From CAZOZP01 sp964584325 (GTDB lineage: Bacteria > Bacteroidota > Ignavibacteria > Ignavibacteriales > Melioribacteraceae), in NCBI GenBank assembly GCA_964584325.1, contig CAZOZP010000056.1, positions 1 to 21,038 on the forward strand: a stretch of DNA of 21,038 nucleotides, written 5' to 3'. Below, piece by piece: positions 7,885 to 14,265 of the stretch. The notes below the pieces were generated by a model that was given only the letters and a program-made list of their open reading frames with translations, made no database searches and was not told the origin of the DNA. Position numbers and translations under genes: made by a program. Positions within the stretch are counted from its first letter, which is position 1. Each line of letters opens with the position of its first letter.

Positions 7885-7921
7885 ATGTTCTATCCAGTAA
7901 TGAAAAATAAAAGGGAAAGAA

Positions 7922-8266
7922 ATGTATCAGGCTCCATCTCATTTTAGCAGAACAAATAAAGCCAATACATATTTGGCAAAAGAAATACTTGAAGCTTCGC
8001 CTCAGAAACTTCTGATTAAAGTTTATGATTTTGCTATTGTAAACTGCAAACGCAAAAATATGGAAAAAACAAACCGTGCTTTAAGTGAACTGATAAATGC
8101 TCTAAATTATGATGAACCTCAAGCAAAGGAAATTGCTATTGGGTTATTGAAACTTTATCAGTATTGTCAGGAGCAAATGAGGCAGGGAAATACAGAAATA
8201 GTTGCAACAATATTGACAGATTTGAGAGAAGCCTGGTTAACAGTTTTTAACAGAAAAAATGTATAA
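7922..8266 (+). CDS. fliS: FliS flagellin chaperone 2
   Basis: This 114-residue paralogue of FliS 1 has the same pattern (TNKANTYLAKEILEASPQKL, then KVYDFAI and CKRK). It should hold flagellin monomers in the cytosol and deliver them to the export gate. AAGGGAAAG precedes the ATG at 7922. It lies directly behind the strong flagellin 2 terminator and 12 bases before fliD, in the usual fliS-fliD neighbourhood. A little over half of its residues match FliS 1, a much greater divergence than between the two flagellins they accompany. One reading is that each FliS suits one flagellin C-terminus; both could also serve both. Confidence 0.92.
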   Translation: MYQAPSHFSRTNKANTYLAKEILEASPQKLLIKVYDFAIVNCKRKNMEKTNRALSELINALNYDEPQAKEIAIGLLKLYQYCQEQMRQGNTEIVATILTDLREAWLTVFNRKNV

Positions 8267-8278
8267 CCGAGGTATGAA

Positions 8279-10006
8279 ATGGATATGCTAAATGCTTCAG
8301 GCATAAGTAGTCTTGTAAATACTTTTAAGTATTCTGAGCAAACAAAACTGCTTACTCCCGTTCAGACAAGAAAAGACAAATACAGTAGTCAAAACGCTGC
8401 TTGGGGTACTTTGAATTCCAAAATAGATAGCTTAAAGACAGCCTTATCATCACTAAAAATTGCTTCAAACAGTTCCATATTTTATTCCAAGAAAGCAGTT
8501 TTATCCAAACCGGATTATTTTACTGTAACTACTAATCAGTATGCTGCCGCAGGTTCTTATGATATTAAGGTAAAGCAGCTTGCAAAAAATGATTTGGCCG
8601 TTTCTCAGTCATTAATCTCCGCAACATCTGTAACAAATATGGCCGGGAAGCATTCTTTTAGTGTTACAAGCGGAGACTACACAAGTAATGTTGAAGTATC
8701 TCTAACAGATGCTGAAACCAATCAAACTATAATGCAGAAAATTACTTCCGCAATTAATTCAAGTACTGCAACTGTTAAATCCAACGAAATGAATTCCTCC
8801 GATTTGTTTACCGGAAGCGGATCGTTTAAGATCAATCTGAACGGGAACGAATCAACTATCAATTACGATATTTCCGGTAAAACTTATTCGGAAGCTCTCG
8901 ATGAAATTGTCTCGAAAGTAAAATCCGTGAGCGGACTCGAAGCAGAAAAAATTACAGACGGTTCAAATGTTTCACTTCAGATTAAATCTGCAGACTCTTC
9001 AAAATATTTGACCATTGCTCAGTCATCTGATACTGGTGGTCTGTTAAGTGCATTAGGAATTAATGCAGAAAAAGTGAAAGGAGCAGCGGGATTGATAAAT
9101 GCTTCTGTTTTTACTCCATCGACAGGTGCTACTAAAATGACTTTTTCTGCGGACCTGTCGGGATATGACAACCGTATTAATATGTCTGATACTTCAGGTT
9201 CACTTCTGAATTTTATCGGTCTTTCTTCAGAAGTTCTAACCAATCGAACTCTGGCTGCTGATGATAACGCGGCGGGATTTAAGTATTCTGCTGCCAGTTC
9301 ATTAGACAACCAGTTGAATGCAAAAATGGAATTCAACGGTGTAAATGTTCAAAGAAATACTAATATGTTCTCTGACCTGGTAACCGGACTTTCCTTTACT
9401 TTAAAAGCTGTTACGCCTGAAACTGAAAACTACATTAATCTGTCCATTGATAATGATTCTGATAAAATTAAAGAAGAAGTTAATAATTTCATAAAGAAAT
9501 TTAACGATGCATATACCTATATTAAAGCAAACCAGACTTCAGGAACCCAAGGCAGAGGTATTTTTACGGGCGATGCAATGGCCAACTCAATAGTATCATT
9601 ACTTCGTAACGGTGTAACCGGAAATGTTACCGGCTTGCCTGCAGGAAACTTGTCCAGGCTTTCTGATGTAGGAATTACATTTGATCCTGAAACCGGATTA
9701 ACATTGTCAGATTCAACCAAATTCAGCAATGCAATAAGCCAAAAGAATGATCAGCTTGCTTCTCTTTTCACAAGTGAAAAAGGAATTGCAGTTCAGTTAT
9801 TTGACAAGGTTCAATCTTTGGTAGGAACAACCGGAGCCATCACAAAAATCCGTAGTTCATATGACAATAATATTAAATATTTAAATGATAAAATTAGCAG
9901 CATAAATATGCGCATTGATAAAAGTGCTGAAGTTTACAGGAAAAAATATGAAGTACTTCAGCAGCAGATGTCAGCACTTTATACTGCATACGGATTCTTT
10001 GGTTAA
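8279..10006 (+). CDS. fliD: FliD filament cap protein (hook-associated protein 2)
   Basis: FliD forms the cap at the tip of the growing flagellum and helps exported flagellin fold into place. The 575-residue protein has the FliD N-terminal region (SGISSLVNTFKYSEQTKLLT, then a helix around residues 35-60) and the FliD C-terminal region (FIKKFNDAYTYI near residue 404; LSDVGITFDPETGLTLSD near 460; a long terminal helix ending LYTAYGFFG). The central part is rich in Ser, Thr and Asn, as usual for its exposed beta domains. The length is within the usual range of 400-600 or more. GAGGT lies five bases before the ATG at 8279; the ATG two codons later is an alternative. The gene follows fliS 2 after 12 bases. 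Confidence 0.95.
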   Translation: MDMLNASGISSLVNTFKYSEQTKLLTPVQTRKDKYSSQNAAWGTLNSKIDSLKTALSSLKIASNSSIFYSKKAVLSKPDYFTVTTNQYAAAGSYDIKVKQLAKNDLAVSQSLISATSVTNMAGKHSFSVTSGDYTSNVEVSLTDAETNQTIMQKITSAINSSTATVKSNEMNSSDLFTGSGSFKINLNGNESTINYDISGKTYSEALDEIVSKVKSVSGLEAEKITDGSNVSLQIKSADSSKYLTIAQSSDTGGLLSALGINAEKVKGAAGLINASVFTPSTGATKMTFSADLSGYDNRINMSDTSGSLLNFIGLSSEVLTNRTLAADDNAAGFKYSAASSLDNQLNAKMEFNGVNVQRNTNMFSDLVTGLSFTLKAVTPETENYINLSIDNDSDKIKEEVNNFIKKFNDAYTYIKANQTSGTQGRGIFTGDAMANSIVSLLRNGVTGNVTGLPAGNLSRLSDVGITFDPETGLTLSDSTKFSNAISQKNDQLASLFTSEKGIAVQLFDKVQSLVGTTGAITKIRSSYDNNIKYLNDKISSINMRIDKSAEVYRKKYEVLQQQMSALYTAYGFFG

Positions 10007-10023
10007 TATAATTCCGGTAAAAA

Positions 10024-10356
10024 ATGCAAACTGTTGAGGAAAAAATAATTACATTAGAGCAGAACCTGAATAAGGTTCTGCTTTTGTTAGATACAATTCA
10101 GGAAGAGACTTTCGATACAAGTATTAAAGAAATAACAGAGTGTTTAAAAGAGAATTCGGAAATAAAAAAAGAATTAAAGAATTCCTTGCCGGATGGAAAA
10201 TACTTAGAAATTGTAAAAGAAACTGAAGAAATAACTAAACTTATTAGGGATAAGTTCGATAATATCATAAATGAAAAAAAAGAAGAAATGAAATTAGTTG
10301 AAAAAGAACTGAGTATTCTTAATAATAAAAAAAAATTGGCTAATTACAGCAGGTAA
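10024..10356 (+). CDS. Small helical protein, possible FliT/FlgN-type flagellar chaperone
   Basis: The 110-residue product is not recognised by sequence. It is highly charged, rich in Glu, Lys, Leu and Ile, and looks almost entirely alpha-helical with coiled-coil character (ITLEQNLNKVLLLLDTI near the start and EKKEEMKLVEKELSIL near the end). It has no signal peptide, membrane segment or cysteine cluster. It sits 17 bases after fliD and four bases before the flgM-like gene. In many bacteria fliT follows fliD and fliS, and flgN neighbours flgM, so an export chaperone for FliD or the hook-filament junction proteins is a reasonable guess. Small helical chaperones diverge so fast that position is the main evidence. 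Confidence 0.75.
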   Translation: MQTVEEKIITLEQNLNKVLLLLDTIQEETFDTSIKEITECLKENSEIKKELKNSLPDGKYLEIVKETEEITKLIRDKFDNIINEKKEEMKLVEKELSILNNKKKLANYSR

Positions 10357-10360
10357 AAAA

Positions 10361-10636
10361 ATGGAAATCAATGGCGTAAAAAACAGTTTCACCCCAATTC
10401 CGCCAATGGGCAAGGATGCAGTGCAGGAACCTCAGGTTCAGAATGAAACAAATACTAAAAAGGCGGATAAACTCGAAATCTCGAATGAGGCCAGAATGAA
10501 ACAAGGTCAGAAAACCGAATCTCAAAAAACTGAAGAAGTTATTCAGAACATAGAGAAAGGTTTTTATAACAAGAATGAAGTAATTACTAAAGTAGCTGAT
10601 TCAGTTTTACAGGAAATTATGGGCGGAAGGTTCTAA
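10361..10636 (+). CDS. flgM: FlgM-like anti-sigma-28 factor
   Basis: FlgM binds and blocks flagellar sigma factor 28 until the hook is finished, then is exported, releasing late flagellar genes. The 91-residue protein has the expected size and shape: a polar, flexible N-terminal half and a helical C-terminal half. The segment DKLEISNEAR (about residues 37-46) matches the FlgM D-x-(V/L)-EIS-x-x-A motif, and the tail IEKGFYNKNEVITKVADSVL matches the family's I-x-x-G-x-Y-x(4)-IA-x-K-(M/V) region. GCAGGT precedes the ATG at 10361. Its likely targets include the sigma-28-type promoters of flagellin 2 in this cluster. The assignment rests on two short motifs plus context. Confidence 0.82.
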   Translation: MEINGVKNSFTPIPPMGKDAVQEPQVQNETNTKKADKLEISNEARMKQGQKTESQKTEEVIQNIEKGFYNKNEVITKVADSVLQEIMGGRF

Positions 10637-10649
10637 ACTTCCGCTTTTT
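10623..10649 (+). terminator. Terminator overlapping the flgM 3' end
   Basis: GCGGAAG (10623-10629) pairs with CTTCCGC (10638-10644), with an 8-base loop and TTTTT at 10645-10649. The flgM stop codon (10634-10636) lies in the loop, so the left arm encodes the protein's last residues. It closes the fliS 2-fliD-flgM operon. Confidence 0.85.
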
Positions 10650-10746
10650 GTTAACGAAATTGCTTCATTAAAAATCATTCATTGATAATTTCTAATAAAT
10701 TAGCTAAAATTGTGCTAAGGATAAACCAATTTTATTAAAGAGACTG

Positions 10747-11442
10747 ATGTCCTTAGAAAAAGAAGTTCAAAATAATAAACTACAGATACTCGGTAAATTA
10801 GCAGCAAGTCTGGCTCATGAGATTAGAAATCCGCTCTCGGCGCTTAAGCTAAATCTTGATTACCTTAATTTATCCAAAGAACAGTTATCCTCTGAAAATG
10901 CAGAATGTCTGGATGCCTGCATGGATTCAGTAGAGAGAATTCATCTTCTGATTGAAAACACATTGGATTTCAGCCGTAAGACTTCACGTCAGGAAGCAAT
11001 ATATACTCTTAATGATGTTATAAAACAAGCTTTGGCAATTACAGAAAGTGAAGCAAGGCGTCATGGAATAAGAATTCTAACCGAAATATCAGGACGCACT
11101 GATTATCTGGTGGATAAGAACAAGATCCTTCAGGTAATTCTTAATCTGCTCACAAATGCAATTGAAGCCAGCGAAAAAAACAGCGAAGTATTTTTAAGAT
11201 TGTTTGAAAATGAAGAAGGGCTGGTATTGCAGGTTGAAGATAAAGGTGTGGGAATTAAAGACGAACACAAAGAAAAAATATTCAGTGATTTTTTTACAAG
11301 CAAAAAGCATGGAACGGGTTTGGGACTAAGTGTCTGCCGAATGCTTCTTCATGAGATTGGTGCTGTAATCAGTTTTACAAGCAGCGAAGGCAAAGGTACT
11401 GTTTTTACCGTTATTTTTCCAAGCAAAATATCTGAGGAATAA
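10747..11442 (+). CDS. Cytosolic histidine kinase without a sensor domain (NtrB/FlgS-like)
   Basis: This 231-residue protein is only a kinase core. The phosphoacceptor helix carries the H-box SLAHEIRNPLSALK with His24, and the ATPase domain has the N-box (LLTNAIEAS, Asn137), G1 (DKGVGI, Asp165) and G2 (GTGLGLS). No transmembrane helix, PAS or other input domain is present, so any signal must come through partner proteins. Its TAA directly abuts the ATG of a sigma-54 response regulator, an obvious cognate pair. In Campylobacter and Helicobacter a soluble kinase, FlgS, senses flagellar export apparatus assembly and phosphorylates FlgR; position beside the flagellar genes suggests a comparable role. 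The ATG at 10747 has only AAAGAGA upstream. The 110 bases before it show no clear promoter. Confidence 0.92.
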   Translation: MSLEKEVQNNKLQILGKLAASLAHEIRNPLSALKLNLDYLNLSKEQLSSENAECLDACMDSVERIHLLIENTLDFSRKTSRQEAIYTLNDVIKQALAITESEARRHGIRILTEISGRTDYLVDKNKILQVILNLLTNAIEASEKNSEVFLRLFENEEGLVLQVEDKGVGIKDEHKEKIFSDFFTSKKHGTGLGLSVCRMLLHEIGAVISFTSSEGKGTVFTVIFPSKISEE

Positions 11443-12831
11443 ATGAAACCAAAAATACTTATAGTTGATGATGATAACCTTGTATGCATGTCTCTCAAAA
11501 AGATATTGTTGAAATTTGAATATGAAGTTGAAATTTGTATGGAAGGTGAAAAAGTATTTGATTCTGTAGAAACTCATCAACCCGATATAATTCTTCTTGA
11601 TATTTACCTTACAACACATAACGGTTTGGATATTCTTAAGGATTTGCAGAAGAGGTATTTTCATATTCCTGTGATTATGATTACGGGTTATTCAGATGTA
11701 AAGATATCTGTTGATGCAATGAAACTCGGGGCGTATGATTTCCTGCTGAAACCGCTTGATATTGACCAGCTTCAGATGGTACTCAATAAATGTGTTAACC
11801 ACCTCAATTTAAAGTATGAAGTTGAAAAGCTTCATTCGCTGATTTCACAGTCTGAAATTACCCGGGACTTTTTCGGAAAGAGTAAGTCAATTGTAAGGAT
11901 ACTCAACACAGTAGAAAAGATTGCCAAAAGCGATGATACAACAATTCTGCTTGAAGGTGAGAGCGGAACAGGTAAAGAAGTATTTGCCAGATATATACAT
12001 CAAATTAGTCCGAGAAGAGATAAAGCAATTATTCTGATAAACTGCGGTACTATTCCCAAAGAGTTAGCCGAAAGTGAATTGTTTGGTCACGAAAAAGGCG
12101 CATTTACCGGTGCGGCAGCCAAAACAAAATTAGGAAAATTTGAACTTGCAGACGGCGGAACGATTCTTTTAGATGAAATTGGTGAATTAAGCTTAGATCT
12201 TCAGGTAAAACTTTTAAGAGTTCTTCAGGAAAGGAAATTTTACAGACTTGGAGGCGAGAGGGAAGTTTCAGTTAATGTAAGAGTGCTTGCGGCAACAAAC
12301 AGAAATCTTGAAGAAGAAGTTAAAGCCGGCAACTTCAGAGAAGATCTTTATTACAGACTTAATGTTGCCAAAATATCCATTCCTCCTTTGAGAGAAAGAA
12401 AAGAAGATATCCCTACTTTGGTATATTCGTTTATTCATGAATTTTCACAGAAATTCGGACAAAAAATTAAGGGGATTGATGATGACGCTCTCGATCTTCT
12501 TAAGTCGCAATTTTGGAAAGGAAATATTCGCGAACTGCGAAATGCCATGGAAAGAGCAATTCTAATGATGGAGGGAGATGTTCTAAAAGAGCAGCATTTT
12601 AATTTTCTGCAGTCGGGAAAGAATAAAGATGAACTTGGCGATAAATTTACAATGCGAATACCCCCCGAAGGTGTTAAAATTGATCTTGTAGTAAAACAGC
12701 TTATTCTTAAGACTCTGGACTTAACTAACGGGAATCAGGTTAAAGCGGCAAAAATATTGGGACTATCAAGATCAAAACTTCGGTACAGGATGGAACAACT
12801 TGGCATTGAAGTTACAAAAAAAATAGGCTGA
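11443..12831 (+). CDS. Sigma-54-dependent response regulator (NtrC/FlgR-like)
   Basis: This 462-residue activator has three domains. The receiver (1-120) has the acidic pocket DDD 9-11, phosphoacceptor Asp53, Thr81 and Lys103. The AAA+ domain (about 140-370) has Walker A GESGTGKE at 172, the sigma-54 contact loop GAFTGA at 219-224, Walker B GGTILLDEIGEL and a conserved FREDLYYRLNV. The Fis-type helix-turn-helix (about 425-455) reads NQVKAAKILGLSRSKLRYRM. All motifs needed for phosphorylation, ATP hydrolysis and opening of sigma-54 promoters are intact. It starts immediately after the kinase stop with zero spacing. A likely target within view is the sigma-54 promoter at 241-257 before the glycosyltransferase-flagellin 1 operon. 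Confidence 0.96.
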   Translation: MKPKILIVDDDNLVCMSLKKILLKFEYEVEICMEGEKVFDSVETHQPDIILLDIYLTTHNGLDILKDLQKRYFHIPVIMITGYSDVKISVDAMKLGAYDFLLKPLDIDQLQMVLNKCVNHLNLKYEVEKLHSLISQSEITRDFFGKSKSIVRILNTVEKIAKSDDTTILLEGESGTGKEVFARYIHQISPRRDKAIILINCGTIPKELAESELFGHEKGAFTGAAAKTKLGKFELADGGTILLDEIGELSLDLQVKLLRVLQERKFYRLGGEREVSVNVRVLAATNRNLEEEVKAGNFREDLYYRLNVAKISIPPLRERKEDIPTLVYSFIHEFSQKFGQKIKGIDDDALDLLKSQFWKGNIRELRNAMERAILMMEGDVLKEQHFNFLQSGKNKDELGDKFTMRIPPEGVKIDLVVKQLILKTLDLTNGNQVKAAKILGLSRSKLRYRMEQLGIEVTKKIG

Positions 12832-12842
12832 CGGAGGCTCCC

Positions 12843-13826
12843 GTGGCTGATTTATCAGTTTCATACTTAGGACTAAAGCTTAAAAATCCTATTATTGTTG
12901 GAAGTTCAGGGCTTACTGCTAGTATATCGGCTCTGAAGAAGTGCCGGGATGCCGGAGCCGGAGCCGTGGTACTCAAAAGTCTTTTTGAAGAAGCTTTGCT
13001 AAGAGATAATGCAGGTTTTGATGATTTGGCAGATGAGCATCCTGAAGCTTTGGATTATTATTACTCTGATGCTGATTTACTTTTGGGTGCAAATGAATAC
13101 TGCAATTTGATTAAAGAGGCAAAAACAGAGTTAGATATTCCTGTTGTTGCAAGCATTAATTGTTTATCGGTAAACAGGTGGCCGGATTTTACTAAACAAA
13201 TAGCAGCCTGCGGAGCAGATGCCATTGAACTTAATGTATTTGAGTTTTCTAATGATCCTTTTTTAACATCCGAAAAAATCGAGACCAAATACTATGAAAT
13301 TATTCGGACTGTTAAATCGAAAACGAGTATTCCGACATCTATAAAAATTTCACCTTATTTTACTAATCTGGCATTGCTGACAGATAAACTTGGAAAATCC
13401 GGGGCCGACGGATTTGTCATGTTTAATAAATTTGCCAATCCGGATATAGATACAAAAAAGATATCACTAACCAGCGAATTTAATCTTACTTCACCATCAG
13501 ATATTTATTATGCACTTAAATGGGCAGGAATCATTTCTTCAAATAGTTCTTGTGATATTGCAATTTCCGGGGGAGTAGCTTCTGGTGAAGATGTAGTAAA
13601 ATCCCTTCTCACAGGAGCGTCGGCTGTTCAGATTGTATCAGAAATCTATCGCAGCGGATTTCAGACTATTAAAACTATGCTGACTGAAGTAGCTAATTGG
13701 ATGGATAACGCAGGATTTCACTCAATTTCTGAATTTAAAGGGCGCTTAAATTATAAAAACTCAGGTGTGAAGGAGAATTATCTGCGTAATCAGTTTATTG
13801 AGAATACTTCAAAATTTGACAATTAA
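12843..13826 (+). CDS. Dihydroorotate dehydrogenase-like FMN oxidoreductase
   Basis: The 327-residue protein belongs to the dihydroorotate dehydrogenase superfamily of FMN-binding TIM barrels. Visible landmarks are the N-terminal LGLKLKNPIIVGSSGLT, the FMN-contacting lysine in VVLKSLFEEAL (Lys45), ASINCLSVNRW, the strand GADAIELNVFEF, and the phosphate-binding end (AISGGVASGEDVVKSLLTGA). Proteins of this type are often annotated only as dihydroorotate dehydrogenase-like, because their substrate differs or is unproven, and I cannot assign pyrimidine synthesis from sequence alone. It starts with GTG at 12843, preceded by GGAGG five bases upstream. It follows the response regulator by 11 bases and may be co-transcribed, with no evident link to motility. 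Confidence 0.87.
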   Translation: MADLSVSYLGLKLKNPIIVGSSGLTASISALKKCRDAGAGAVVLKSLFEEALLRDNAGFDDLADEHPEALDYYYSDADLLLGANEYCNLIKEAKTELDIPVVASINCLSVNRWPDFTKQIAACGADAIELNVFEFSNDPFLTSEKIETKYYEIIRTVKSKTSIPTSIKISPYFTNLALLTDKLGKSGADGFVMFNKFANPDIDTKKISLTSEFNLTSPSDIYYALKWAGIISSNSSCDIAISGGVASGEDVVKSLLTGASAVQIVSEIYRSGFQTIKTMLTEVANWMDNAGFHSISEFKGRLNYKNSGVKENYLRNQFIENTSKFDN

Positions 13827-13830
13827 GGAC

Positions 13831-13860
13831 TTGACAAGAATTAGAATTTATTGTTATATT
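13831..13860 (+). promoter_or_regulatory. Housekeeping-type promoter of the cysteine-rich protein gene
   Basis: A perfect -35 TTGACA (13831-13836) is followed 18 bases later by TATATT (13855-13860), or 17 bases later by TTATAT. It starts four bases after the preceding gene's stop and would begin transcription near 13867, shortly before the ATG at 13894. Confidence 0.55.
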
Positions 13861-13893
13861 CGGATGTCTTATCCACAAAAAAATAGGAGAAAA

Positions 13894-14211
13894 ATGAAAA
13901 CCTTAATAAAAGCAATTCCGGTGATTGTTTTTGCATTATCAGTGATGTTTTTCTATAATGTAAATGCAGCTCCGGCAGTTAATGAAAACACATTATCGAC
14001 ATCTGAATATTCTGCTTGTCCGAACTGCAATATCTGTGTAGAATGTAAATGCGGGGATGCGGCCAAGTGCGATTCATCCAAATGCAGTGATAATCAGGCC
14101 GCATCAGATTGCGCGAAGAAATGTGCGGCTGTTAAAACTGATGCATCCGCAAAACCCGGGTGTTGTGAGAAAGCAGGGAATGCTTCTTCAGAATGTGAGA
14201 AAAAAGGATAA
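13894..14211 (+). CDS. Small exported cysteine-rich protein
   Basis: The 105-residue product starts at the ATG at 13894, which has TAGGAGA just upstream and opens directly with a signal peptide (basic MKTLIK, hydrophobic core, likely cleavage after NVNA at about residue 25). The reading frame extends upstream to 13798, but that would overlap the previous gene and bury the signal. The mature part of about 80 residues has twelve cysteines, the first five in the run C-x2-C-x2-C-x2-C-x-C and one adjacent pair near the end, with many Lys, Asp, Ala and Ser. This suggests metal binding or disulfide bonding in the periplasm. No known family is recognised. It has its own promoter and terminator, so it is a single-gene unit. 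Confidence 0.82.
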   Translation: MKTLIKAIPVIVFALSVMFFYNVNAAPAVNENTLSTSEYSACPNCNICVECKCGDAAKCDSSKCSDNQAASDCAKKCAAVKTDASAKPGCCEKAGNASSECEKKG

Positions 14212-14233
14212 TAACGAGCAAAATTCAGTATAG

Positions 14234-14265
14234 AAAGCAGGAAAAATTTACTTCCTGCTTTTTTT
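14234..14265 (+). terminator. Terminator between convergent genes
   Basis: AAAGCAGGAA (14234-14243) pairs with TTCCTGCTTT (14252-14261) around an 8-base loop, and T's continue to 14265. It ends the cysteine-rich gene. The minus-strand gene stops at 14264, so the same stem may serve it too, but on that strand only TTTCTAT follows. Confidence 0.9.

Noticed and set aside
10660..10690. Sigma-54-like box with TTGC upstream of the histidine kinase
   Set aside because: A -12-like TTGC is present, but no GG lies ten bases before the GC.
12843..13826. Assignment as the pyrimidine-pathway enzyme PyrD
   Set aside because: The fold is right, but the sequence fits the loosely defined dihydroorotate-dehydrogenase-like group, whose substrate is not established, and no pyrimidine genes are nearby.
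13798..13893. Longer start of the cysteine-rich protein
   Set aside because: It overlaps the previous gene and the promoter and would place residues before a clear signal peptide.
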